DNA of 64,000 nt from Adiantum capillus-veneris (lineage: Eukaryota > Streptophyta > Polypodiopsida > Polypodiales > Pteridaceae), in contig CM043959.1 in the NCBI GenBank assembly GCA_014529385.2, positions 13,759,309 to 13,823,308 of the forward strand, in the 5' to 3' direction. The translations under genes were made by a program, and so were the position numbers. The notes beneath the pieces were generated by a model, which did no database searches, was not told the origin of the DNA, and saw only the letters and a list, made by a program, of their open reading frames with translations. Positions 37,913 to 48,339 of the stretch are shown one piece after another. The first letter of the stretch is position 1. The number at the start of each line of letters is the position of its first letter.

Positions 37913-40448
37913 TTATGGGATGAAATAATCTTCCGGTTGACGACTGGCGAGGCGGTCTTTAAGTGCATATAGAGCCTTTTCGTATTTGATCTTTCTCTCT
38001 TTGTTTGGCACCTGCAAAAATTGCATAGTGACTTTGTTCTTTAGTTCAACAACAGAGTAGCCTACAAATCTTGAAGTCAGGTTGCTGATCACTGGCCCAA
38101 AAGTCTTCATTCACCAAGTGAAAAACCCTGTGTAGAACGTTTCCTCAAATGCCAAAATATTATAAAAAGGATAGAACATGCAGCGGGTGTAGAGGCCATA
38201 GAGGACTTCTTCGGAAGGTTGGCCACTGAGATCGTAGCATAAACCCTTATTGCCCTCGAGGAAGGACATCCACGGGGCCCCTGCTTGCTCTGGCTCATGA
38301 AATACTTCAATGAAGGTGATTCAGCAAATTTTGTAAAGCATAGCACATGAGAGATCAGGGAGGATTTTGAAGAATGATATGGCACCCATTAGGGTTTTCA
38401 CCATGTAGTCCTCTATCGGCGTTCCCTTTTCTGGAGCTGGGAATCTTGGATAATTCAGCCATGGAGGCTACTTCTTTGTTATTGCCTCATGCGCTTGTTA
38501 CGTCCTTACTCTTGGTACAAGACAAAAAGGTGGATCCTTTTGAAGTATTGCAGGTGCTCTTGTGAACAGAATCAAGTATCTTGGATTCTTGTCCAGGAAG
38601 CTCTTTCTCCACTTGGGGTGGACTTCATTTGCGCCTTCTATTTGCATGTCTTTATAAAGTCTTTCCTTGACCTGGAGTAGCTCTACCTTTATCAAGGGAT
38701 ATGGCAGTGATTGTTGATGCCATTGTGCATTGATTTGATTGGGAGTGAGTTGAGTAACATTGACAGAGTGAAGAACTCTCAGCTCCCAATCCATCGATTC
38801 TTTTCATTGCTCAGCTGTCTCATGGGTAACCTTTTCTTTAAGTGCATCTTTCTCAGCTTTTGACAACTGGACCATTGGCACTTCATCAGCTTTTGTTAAT
38901 GGTACTTGGAAATCTTCCTCACCACCTAGCCCTTCTGCTGGGGCTGTGTTTCCATCTCAGCAAAAGAGACTGAGGGAATATCAATATGTGGTTGCTCTAA
39001 CGTACCTGCTTCTTTCTGCGTCTCTTGCTGTCCATCTCGTAGTAGTTGGTTGACTCTTTTCAGCCTGGCTATAACCTGGAGCAGTTCTTCTTCTTGTTGT
39101 ACCCGCATTAATGCCAGGTCTTTGCATTGTGACTGTTCTAGCTTTAGCTCTAGCTCAAGATATTTATTCTTTTTCTCTAGTGCTTTGTACACTTTGTATG
39201 TACCTTTGATCCAGGCAACTGCGGGATTTTCTCGTATCTGTCGCAAAAAGGTTGCCTGATTGTTGATCCTCTGCTCTGAATATTACAATGAGGTGTTTGC
39301 TACGTCTAGATGTACTTGGATCTTCTGCACTGACAGAGTTATAGTTAAAAGTTCGTTAGTAACCTATGTTAGTTGTTCGTCTTGGTTTTGCAAGCATCCG
39401 TCAACTTCATGAGAGATTCGCCTAACTCTTCCATTTTCTTTTGCTGTTTCTCTCTTGCTATCTGGTGTTGTTCAGCTTCAGCTTTGAACTCGTGGACTTG
39501 TTTTTTGTAGATCATTGATGATATTTAATATGTCCTCTAACTCTCCTTGGAGAGTGTTGATCACTATCTCCAATTCTTTAGCCTTTGTGTTGCGGTTAAG
39601 TGCTGCTGATCGTAGTTTTTCTGTCATATCTTGCATTTGCTTTGCATATTCACTGACTTGCAGAATTACCTCATCATTTGTCTACGAGTCTTCATTTCTT
39701 GTGAGATGCCTATACGTTTTGGCACTCTCTTGTGATTCTCTTGGTGGGGTTGCGGCGGCTGTTTGTTCCTCCCGTTGAGGCTGTGCTTGGGCCTCTTTCG
39801 CTTTGTCTACTTGAGGCTTCGTGGATGCCTCAGCCGTTTCATGCTGGGTGGTGGTAGATGGGGTTTCCCTTGTTTCCTATTCCTTTGTTTGCTCAAATTT
39901 TGTTGACTCCTTTGGTGCAGGACTTGCTTCCCTTTCCGGCTCTAGTTCTTTTGCTTCGGCTTGCTTCTGAGTTGTTGCTGCCCTATTGTGCAGGTTCAGC
40001 TGCTTCTTTCTGTTTAGGTTCTTTTTCTTTAGTGGGCTCACCTTGTGTGGTTGTATCTGTTGGTGATGGTGGTGGGCTTGGCATGGGGTGGTCGTGCTGT
40101 TTCGTAGCATGTGAAGATGGTGGGGGAGACATATCACTTTGTTCATAATGGGTCTCTCCTTGTGAGGTTGCTTCTTCTGCTTGTTTTTGCTGCTTTGATG
40201 TATCTTTAGCTTTTCTTTCTGCTTCTTGAGCTTCTTTGATGGTTGTGCAGACACGATCCATGTGTTCTAATCTAGGACAGATGGCAAATTGTTTGCCATG
40301 CTGATAGCATGGTAGGCTATTCTTGTGATGAGTACCTCAGGTGCTCCCAGATATGTTATCTTACCCTCTTTCTTTGTTCCCTTCAATGTGGACAGAACAT
40401 ACTATGCGTGGTCGATGAGTTGCCTGGTTTGCACCAAAAAATGTTCAT
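37913..40448 (-). pseudogene. Large unrecognised 3' ORF of the Ty3 element
   Basis: About 840 codons on the pol strand between the RT remnant and the PPT, read with several stops and frameshifts. From the N-terminus: a start near 40448; a segment with APEVLITRIAYHAISMANN; a Lys/Glu/Gln-rich stretch (EAQEAERKAKDTSKQQKQ) followed by a Pro/Ser/His-rich linker; a coiled-coil-like part at 39246-38926 (KNKYLELELKLEQSQ, EELLQVIARLKRVNQLLRD); then a globular-looking C-terminal third with many aromatics (WELRVLHSVNVTQLTP, PRFPAPEKGTPIEDYMV, LYGLYTRCMFYPFYNIL), ending ALKDRLASRQPEDYFIP at 37913. Long uninterrupted sense in one strand, normal amino-acid use and a stop 20 bp before the PPT argue that it was a true gene of the element. 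I recognise no RNase H, integrase, envelope or chromodomain motif. Confidence 0.6.
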
Positions 40449-40460
40449 TTTGATGAAAAA

Positions 40461-40774
40461 GTTAATAATAACGATTATTTACTTTTTTGCCAAGACGAAG
40501 AAAAATTGCAACTTTACCATCATGGGACCAAAGTACATGATGTCCTAAGCCCACTAACCAAGTTTGAACAAATTTGGAGCTTAAAATCTCAAAATTCCTT
40601 TACATCTACTGTTTTAGAGACCTAAAGCCTAAATCTGGCACCATTTTCACCCTATGCACTCAAATGAGCCCACACTTCATTCAGGGTATCTAATTGATAC
40701 ATACTTCAAGCCTATAATGCCAAATTTGCAAAAAGTTGACAAATTACTCAGTTGTAAATAATCACAATTATTTA
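40461..40774 (-). repeat. Two leader-type palindromic repeats between RT and the 3' ORF
   Basis: GTTAATAATAACGATTATTTAC at 40461-40482 (imperfect) and TAAATAATCACAATTATTTA at 40755-40774, 293 bp apart. Surrounding sequence (AATTTTTGC..., CCAAGTTTGAACAAATTTGGA) resembles the units in the leader at 47.4-48.5 kb. Confidence 0.8.
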
Positions 40775-40879
40775 TTTTTGTTGCAAATTTTTGCTTGGAC
40801 TTCATGATTTTGATCTTTAGATGTTTTTATTCATCTATGCATGTTCAAAAATAGATTTGAAGCAATTAGACTCAATTTG

Positions 40880-41705
40880 TCAGCAATTCAAACTGAAGGA
40901 CAATTCAGGACGGAATCTGCCAAATTTTCTAGCTGAAGTGAGAGCTTGCTTAAGCTTTATGAAAGATTCTTCACACGCATCAGTCCATTCAAAGTGTGTA
41001 ATCCAGTTATACATGGGTTTTGCAATTATAGCTAGAAAATACTCAAAGTGTGTAATGTGCACTTCTCAAGATTTAAGCAAATACTATAAATTCTACATTT
41101 TTCCAATACCTTTTTGAGGTGTTCAAAATGATCAGGTCGATTGATGAATGTACGCATAGATCATCTATATATACTTCCAAGAACTTCCTTAGATATTCTT
41201 TAAAAGCATGGCTCATCAATCTTTGAAAGGTGGCAGGAACATTAGTTAACCCAAAAGGCATAACCCGATAGGCAAAAATACCCCATTCCGTTGCAAAGAT
41301 AGTTTTATGCTGATCTTTTGGGTCAACCAAAAGTTGATTGTATCCCAAAAAGCCATCTAAGTTGTAAGCTTCTTTTCCTACGACTCGTTCTAAAACATGC
41401 TCAGTGATTGGAGGAGGAAAGTTGTCTGTAATGGTAGATGCATTCACTTTCTTGAGGTTGACACACACTCGTAATTTTCCATTTTTCTTGGATACTACCA
41501 CAATTGGAGACACCCAATTTGTGTGTTCAATTTAATAAATGAATTTAGCCTCCTTTAGCTTTTCAATCTCTTCTTGATCTTCCTGGAAAATGTTTCATTG
41601 ATGTGTATGGCCTTTGTCTACTTGCTTTTGCATCATCTCTCATGGGTATGGTATGTTGACAGATTTCTAGATCAACACCCTTGAGATCCTTGTAAGACCA
41701 AGCAA
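40880..41705 (-). pseudogene. Reverse transcriptase remnant of the large Ty3 element
   Basis: Copies RNA into DNA in intact relatives. Visible in order: DIFAWSYKDLKGVDLEICQH (41.7 kb), SPIVVVSKKNGKLRVCVN, LDGFLGYNQLLVDPKDQHKT, FAYRVMPFGLTNVPATFQRL and the catalytic box VYIDDLCVHS. After the box, sequence corresponding to the RT thumb is deleted: LNLEKC-type text is followed almost at once by FLAIIAKPMYNW. It then reads HFEWTDACEESFIKLKQALT, the start of the RNase H side, and ends. A TGA replaces the Trp of EYWDIFAW and other frameshifts are present. RNase H and integrase are absent; the 3' repeats and ORF begin instead. Confidence 0.9.
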
Positions 41706-41712
41706 AGATATC

Positions 41713-42500
41713 TCAATATTCTTTCAATAAGCTTAACAAAAGCCCTTCTTCTTCTTTCGTAAGGTCATTTGCAATGCAGGCTAGTCTAAACTCTTCTCTT
41801 GGTTCAGCCAAATCTATCTTTTTTATGTTTTCAGGCCCTTCATAGGACTCGCCCTGTTTTCGTAGTTCTCTAACAGGTTGTTCGACTATGATTCTTCGAT
41901 CTTGGAGAGTATATTTCTTGTAATGGGATGAAACACTCATTACATATTTACCATCTTCTTCAGTGGTTTCCATTTCAGTCATATATATCTCCTTTAGAGC
42001 TTTTTTCAACTCTTGATATCTCTTTCTTCATTCGACTCTTGTCAGGGTTGAATCCTTGTTTTGTTTTTTAGGTTTTGCTTGAGTTTCCTTTCTCGTTTTT
42101 CTCGACGTTTTTGAGTTTTTTGGATTTTTGTTTGAAGGATATCTGCCAGTGATTTTGTCCTTGACACAATCATGTGCATCTATTTGCATCAGGAACTGCG
42201 TTCTACTGGAGACTGATGGCATAGGTCTAGTTTTCAAATTTCTAGTGTCTCTTTTTTGTCTATACCATTTCTATCTTCTCGGTTTCTGGTTAGAAAAGTC
42301 AAAAAACTTTTCCTTCCCTCCTTTCATGAGTAGCTTAGCTCTCACATGTTCTTTTTTCGACCCCGAATCATCTGAGGTAGCTAAGTGTTCTTCTAACTCA
42401 TCTGTTGCGTCATAATAGAGGTCTGAAAAGACTTGTTGAGCTTTCATCAAGTCCTTGGATTCTTGAATTTTGTCTTCAATGTGGAGGGTTGAGATCATTT
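41713..42500 (-). pseudogene. Protease-RT linker region
   Basis: Three overlapping frames (42498-42271, 42237-42028, 42009-41713) join the protease to RT. They are Lys/Glu-rich and end LACIANDLTKEEEGLLLSLLKEY, the lead-in to the RT entry motif. No catalytic motif is expected or seen. Confidence 0.6.
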
Positions 42501-42526
42501 GTATGGGAATTATGTCATAGCCATCC

Positions 42527-43312
42527 TCATTGCAAAATTTGAGCAGGCATAGACATATTCACACATACATCCATTGTCGCTAAAATTTGAGTCCACTCAA
42601 ATGGCTCAAACAAATGCTCTGGAAAGGGTTCAGGTACATAGGCTTCGTCTGTGCAACTCTTTTTTAAGATACATTCTTCTCGTTTTAAGCTCCCATTTTT
42701 TGAAGCTCCACACATCCAAATAGGAGTGTCTTTGTTCAACCAAGATGGAAGCTTAGTTTCAGGCAGATATAAATCGAATTCTTGTATGGGTGTTTTCATG
42801 ACATCTCTATAAGTGCAATCCTTTAGATCAGCCCTTGTTATTGATCTCACTTGCTTCAAGTACAGATAATTGTTTCCCCAATCTTGAATGAGTTGTACTT
42901 GTCGCATGAAAGGTCTTCCCAATATGATTTCGTAATTGAGTTTCTTCCCAAAGTCTACTATGGCAAAAGTGTGTTGATATTCAATCCCACAAAAATTAAC
43001 TATCACTTTTTCAAGCAATCATAATGGTCTTTCAATGTGTCCATCAACCAATTGCAATTTCATTTGAGTTTGTCTAATGACTGGTTGTCCCCAGGATTCC
43101 TATACTGCTTTCGTGGCTGTGGCTATTCCTATCCCACTATCCATTATTGCCATGGTTTCTATGTCATTATATTTCATTGGAAGGGTTGTGTTTCCTTCTT
43201 CCCTTTCGTAGTATTCTTTGACTTTGTTAATTAGAATAGATCGAATCTCTTTGTTGTCTATTTCGTGTTTCAATTTTCCCAATTTTTTTGAGATTAGCCC
43301 CGTTATTCCCAC
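42527..43312 (-). pseudogene. Aspartic protease of the large Ty3 element
   Basis: Retropepsin that would cut Gag-Pol. MKYNDIETMAIMDSGIGIA carries the active-site D-S-G (Asp codon at 43139-43141), and NYEIILGRPFMRQV is the conserved I-L-G-R-P closing strand about 75 residues later. An A/I-x-x-x-K basic N-terminal region precedes it. A frame change lies between 43100 and 43018. The C-terminal part (42850-42527) is an acidic tail leading to the linker. Confidence 0.8.
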
Positions 43313-44016
43313 CTTCTCTAGGGTTCTTTATAGATCATTCCATAGATATGGCCTGATTTTCACTAGTTCTCCCAAAGTAAGAGTGCATTGGATGGGTGTA
43401 GATATGATTGAATGAATGTTGCCTACTTCTATGGTTTGTTCCACTCTTTTGCCGTGAGTGGTTTTACACACTATGGATTCATCTTCATTTTGTCTCCCAA
43501 GTAAAAGGGTAATGTTTTCAAGGTCAATGGTTTAGACATTCTTGAAGCCTCATATCCGCAATCCCCATACAAGGATTGTACATCCATGTCCATATCAGGA
43601 GGTAGATTGTCTAACCAAACTTCCTCTATGGGAGCTAACTTCAGAGTTAAGCTCCCATCATTGATCTCTCTAACTTTTTTACGTATCTTCTTCTACGAAT
43701 GGAATTCCGTCTAAGGCATCTTCATTGTCCGGCACTATAAGTTTTGGCTCTTTTGTTTCAAAGCGGGGATCTACTATCACTTCGGATTTTTCTTTATTGT
43801 CTCCTACCACAAGCTCCTCAGGTTTTGCCATACTTTCAAGCTTGGGTTTTGTTTTTCCAACAACTCTTGCGTGATTCTTACCAAATTTTGATAAGCTTCA
43901 AGCTTAGCTGCTTCCATGTCTGGAGAAGGATAGTTTTTTCATTTGTTTCTCACGTTTTGGCATGCTTTAAGTCCCACTTGGTAGGCTTCCAAGGCTGCAT
44001 TAATAGGCTCAAAAAT

Positions 44017-45912
44017 TTAGTCAACCAAAATTGATCCTCCAGATTTCACGATGGTCTCCTTGATTTCGCTTCCAGTTTCTTTCACCTTTTTCTGGAATAG
44101 CTTCTTTGCTTTCTCCTCGATTTCAACCCTTTGTTTCTTTTTCCTCATCTCATACCTTTTGTTTCTGCTTTGTTTAGTCTTTTGAGAGGAAATTGTTGTA
44201 TTTTTTGAATCATTAGAGGAGTTATGTTTCTTTTTCTTAGCGTGGGCTCTGGTGATTACCTTGATTGGAACAATCGGTTCACTCTCAGATGAGCTACTAG
44301 GTATCACTTGGACTACGTTCACTACTATTTTACCCTTGTTTAAAAGATTTTTTGAACAATCTTCCGGGAAGTGTCCTCCCTTTTTGCAACATTGTATGCA
44401 ATAAGCCTTCAACTGGCTTGAGATTCTTGTCATGCTATGGGCATTCATTTTTCCAATGATCATTTGCACCACAGTTATGACAATTTCCAGTTCTTGGCTT
44501 AATCATGGGTCTTACCATAGGAGGTCTGACACCTTGATTAGCCACATAGTACATTGGTGCAAGCTCTAGTGTAGAATAAGTCACAGGTTCTTTCATTGGT
44601 GGTGGGTGTGAATTATACCAATCTCCTTCTACCATTATTATAGATGGATTAGGCTCAGCATAGGGTGGAATAGGCACTAGTGCTTGTTCATCTATGACTC
44701 CCTCTGGATGCATGTACTTTATAGGCACTGCATTATCTCCCGGATATGGAGGTTGTTGATCCAACACGGGTTGAAGTCTTTCCATATCCATCGGTGGTCT
44801 TTGAGTTGGGGCCATGTTAGGCTGATATCTGTACACGGGTTGTCATTGTGGCCTCATAGGCACGTATTGAACATTCCCATCATACTTTGGTCGGTAATAG
44901 CACTCATTGGTCTCATGGTTAGTCCATTTACCTTCGATTTCACACCATTTTTGTGTCCTAATTGGTTGTCCCTGTTGAGGTATCCCTTGTCCTGGTCCTC
45001 TCATAGGTGCTTTTTGCATGTTATTCATCATGTCATTCATCCTTTTGAGCATGTCTTCTATGGTTGAAAGCGAAACTGTAACAGCCGTTCCCACTTGAGC
45101 TGGTTTGGTGGAAGCTGTTTTCTCACTTTGATTATCTTTAGGGACATCTTCTTCGTTGAAAATATCACAATTGTCTCATAAATCAATAGCATCTGACACA
45201 CACTCTTCTAGGGTTGTATGCTTCTTGCTATACAGTATAGCATGAAGTTCTTTGTTTAGTAGTCCCTCTAGAAACAATGATACTAGTCGTTCTTCTCCAG
45301 GTATCTCTAGCTTTGGGTATGTGGCAATATATTGTTTCATTCGAGTTGCACAATCCTTGACAAACTCACCTTGTTTCTGTTTAAAGTTGTAGATTTAAGC
45401 TATAGTATTGTGCTTGATCTCTATTTTTTGGAACAAGCAACTACAAATCCTTGAGCTAATGTATTTAAATCCATGATCGACCTTGGTGGAATGGCTTGGA
45501 ACCATGTTAATGCTTTTCCTTCTAATGTCATTCCAAATCCCTTGAATTGAGTATGGAAATCGAATATGCGTTTTGCTCTTAGCACTTGCTTAAAGATCAC
45601 TAAGTGGTCATAGGGATCTCCAAATCCACTGTATTTTTTGATCCATTTTTTTAAAATTAGCTGGTCTGACACGTCTATTTGGTTCAACTCTCGGTCTCCT
45701 GGCAGTTGGTCCTGTTCCAAGTCCTTCAAACCAGTCTGTTGGAAATAGTGACTCATGTAGCCCTGGACTGGCTTTAGTGTCACCTGGTTTTTTTCGTGAT
45801 GAGGTGGTTTCTGGTTTCTTAACATTACTCTCAGAAGACCTCTCATGGTGTTCGTCTCTTGGAATAGTTTTTGGTCCTTGGCCCAATATCCAATCCAGTA
45901 GGTGGTACACAT
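44017..45912 (-). pseudogene. Gag polyprotein of the large Ty3 element
   Basis: Capsid/nucleocapsid. Order: a Pro/Ser/Lys-rich N-terminus; the retrotransposon gag core (GFGDPYDHLVIFKQVL, GMTLEGKALTWFQAIPP, LVSLFLEGLLNKELH); then KWCEIEGKWTNHETNECYY, a Cys/His segment; a Pro-rich spacer; a CCHC knuckle CHNCGANDHWKNEC (about 44435-44480); a second Cys/His cluster CIQCCKKGGHFPEDC; and a Lys-rich tail with KKKKHNSSND. There are frameshifts near 45650 (beside a T7 run), 45410 and 44840. Two Cys/His clusters plus the WC...H...C element make this Gag longer than chromovirus Gags. Confidence 0.85.
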
Positions 45913-46033
45913 TTTAAAAAAGAAAAAAAGTTTGAATCTTTATATGATGCTGAAGGGGGAGCACGGAGATTGGAGCCGAAAAGATAGTGCAGATAACCAG
46001 AACTTGCTGCATGCAAGGGGTTGTGGCGGGCTG

Positions 46034-46036
<3 letters not shown>

Positions 46037-46115
<79 letters not shown>
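46037..46115. repeat. (TC)n microsatellite between upstream ORF and gag
   Basis: 79 bp of TC, equal in length to the array in LTR copy 2 of family L. It separates the upstream ORF from gag and probably expanded after insertion. Confidence 0.98.
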
Positions 46116-46116
<1 letters not shown>

Positions 46117-46317
46117 GGTGTTGCGAGCATGCCAATTTCCATGCTCATGTGTAGTGTGATTTGTCGTGCTGGCGAACCCTACTCGACGAACCCTGGTGAT
46201 CGAGGAGGCAACGATAGGGCTGCTGCGCAGCAGAGTCTAGTGGGAGGAAAGGACAGGTCTCTAAGCAGAGGAGAGAGGGGGGGGGAAATTGGGTTGAGAA
46301 ATAGTCTAAAGGGTGGG

Positions 46318-46877
46318 AATATTCTGCATTATGGAGTACCCTTGGTATTTGGTTTGTTCCACCTCCTCAGGAGTCATCATAACAAAGTTGTTGTTATAAA
46401 AATCCCTAAACAGGTAGGTTGGTAGATCTGTTGAACCCTTATCTTGGATCTTGAAGATATAGATTATCTTCATGGGTGTTTATTATCCTGATTTGGCATG
46501 CAAAGTCCACAGAATATCCTTGACATTTCTATCCTCCCAACAATAGACTCCGATCCTAGGATTGTCTATTTTAAGCCGTTTCAAAGCCTTCAAATCAACT
46601 TGTTTGTATCCCTTGAATTCTAAAGTTGGTGGCCCTTCTTTTTTTGCCATATGGTGTTTACTTCTAACCCCTATTTGTCTATCACGTCAGGGCTTTTGAC
46701 TTGTAAATACTGTGTTCCGTTTCTATCCATGTACATTTTTCTTTGTTTGTTTGCCCTAATCTCCTCTTTGAACTCAATACCATGGTCATCAATGCGAATA
46801 ACATACTCTTCGTTAGGATCTAGGTCCATGGTGATTAGTCTTATAAAAGAGAGTATATGCTTATAGCGCACTGTCAT
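46318..46877 (-). pseudogene. ORF upstream of gag (ORF1-like)
   Basis: In minus-strand order: MTVRYKHILSFIRLITMDLD, NEEYVIRIDDHGIEFKEEIR and NGTQYLQVKSPDVIDK (46877-46671); then in another frame LEFKGYKQVDLKALKRLKID, GVYCWEDRNVKDILW (46650 to about 46484); then DLPTYLFRDFYNN and MMTPEEVEQTKYQGYS. It reads as one protein of about 180 residues with two frame breaks, placed between leader and gag. Ogre-group elements are known for an extra ORF1 of unknown role in this place; I infer equivalence from position only. It contains no motif I can name. Confidence 0.55.
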
Positions 46878-47087
46878 TCTGATTTTTTAGTGAGTCGAAT
46901 AGAAAGACATTTCAGATGTTGAATCTGAGAAAGTATCTAAGACTTGTTCAAGGATAGTGTGCAAGGGATTGCCTTGATTCACACTCTCTTTGTGGATACT
47001 CTACTGGAGGTTTCTCCAAATATGCCTTGGTCTCCTAGTGTACGACCGGATCTAAGGTTCATATAGACTAGTGAAGCCCTGGATAGA

Positions 47088-47099
47088 GTACTTACCATC
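47088..47099 (-). promoter_or_regulatory. Strong 5' splice-site-like sequence in the leader
   Basis: Minus strand GATG|GTAAGTACTC, with the GT at 47095-47094, is close to the plant donor consensus AG|GTAAGT. It lies about 220 bp before the upstream ORF. Splicing of the leader is an inference; Ogre-type elements do contain introns, though in a different place. Confidence 0.35.
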
Positions 47100-47477
47100 G
47101 GATTGACTTGTTATCTACTTTTCCCACTTGACTTGATTATAACTTCTGTCAAGCTGTTGATTCCTTGTCTACAACCTAATTCCTGTATCAATTTTGATCA
47201 AGTTATCTATTCTTTCACAAAGACTGTGTAGTTTTTGCTAACTATTGTGATTTCATCTATGTGGATCACTTCAAATCAAGCTATGGGAGTCAGCAATTGA
47301 GACTTTTAGATTCCGCTTTTGCAAAAAATCAAATGACTAATCTGCAACCTGAAAACTGAGTGAACATGTATCAATTTGGATCCGATTGAATCCAAAATTT
47401 CTTGATGGCCTTGTATTATGTTGGTTTAACAATGTACAAGTTCAAAAGTCAAAATTGGTGTCCCTGTGTAGCAGTAA

Positions 47478-47497
47478 TAAATAATCGTGATTATTTA
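47478..47497. repeat. Perfect palindromic stem TAAATAATC-GT-GATTATTTA
   Basis: Nine-base perfect arms with a two-base centre; core ATCGTGAT. Confidence 0.9.
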
Positions 47498-47760
47498 CTT
47501 TTCTCAATTTTTTGCCCTTTTTGGCTTGATTTGTCAAGTGTACAACCTATTAAGGTCCCTGGACAAGTTTCACTAATTTTGGATAAAATCTGTTTAAGTT
47601 TATCGACTATTTCGTGTCTGCAGACTCTAATTCCAAGAATATAGCTTAAGTCTCACTTTTTGTGATCCAAATTTCACCAAATTGATTTGTGTGGTCTACT
47701 TGATATGCTTGACCTTGTGGTATACTCAAATGTGCAAGATTATCAATTTTTGAAGCAGAT

Positions 47761-47782
47761 GTAAATAATCACAATTATTTAC
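47761..47782. repeat. Inverted repeat GTAAATAAT-CACA-ATTATTTAC
   Basis: Nine-base perfect arms. The same sequence occurs at 48318-48339 and, less one terminal base pair, at 40755-40774. Confidence 0.9.
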
Positions 47783-48317
47783 TCCATCTAAGTTTTTGCA
47801 ATTTTTTGTCCCAACCTCGACACAGATCTATCAAGCACCCTATCCAAGTTTCATCAAGTTTGGACAAAATTTGTTCAAATGGTCATTAGTTTTGTGTCTG
47901 CAGAGACTGACTTTGCAAATTTGGTCACAATTTTCAATCCAATGATCCAAATCTTACCAAATTTGGTTTGTGGGCTTATTACAACATGATAAAGCTATTG
48001 GTATGCTAACTTGGTAAAAGAAGTTGAAAAATGGGGTAGATGTGAATAATCGTGTCTGCCAAATTTTTGCATCTTTTTGGCCAACTGAGCATGTACACAT
48101 GTCTATCACACCACTATAAGCCTGTGAATCAACTTTCATTGAGTTTGAGCAAAATTTTCCCCAATTTACACTCAAGTTCTCAAAAGTCAGTACAGACTTT
48201 AGTTTTTATCCATTTTTTGGTCAATTTGGTGATCCAAATTCTATATGCCTTTACAAAAGTTGTTTGTACACATGCAATGAGTAACTGGTATCACCCTTGG
48301 TCAGTTTTGAGCTGAAA

Positions 48318-48339
48318 GTAAATAATCACAATTATTTAC
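48318..48339. repeat. Inverted repeat GTAAATAAT-CACA-ATTATTTAC
   Basis: Identical to the copy at 47761-47782. Confidence 0.9.

Noticed and set aside
38107-38385. Minus-strand ORF MPYHSSKSSLISH...
   Set aside because: It overlaps the 3' ORF in another frame; the frame through 38.1-38.4 kb with PRFPAPEKGTP and SFLEGNKGLCYD is more protein-like.
39858-40148. Plus-strand ORF in the 3' ORF region
   Set aside because: Hydrophobic complement of the Lys/Glu/Pro-rich minus-strand coding sequence.
44684-45067. 127-codon plus-strand ORF
   Set aside because: Antisense shadow of gag, which shows the CCHC and WC...H...C motifs on the minus strand.
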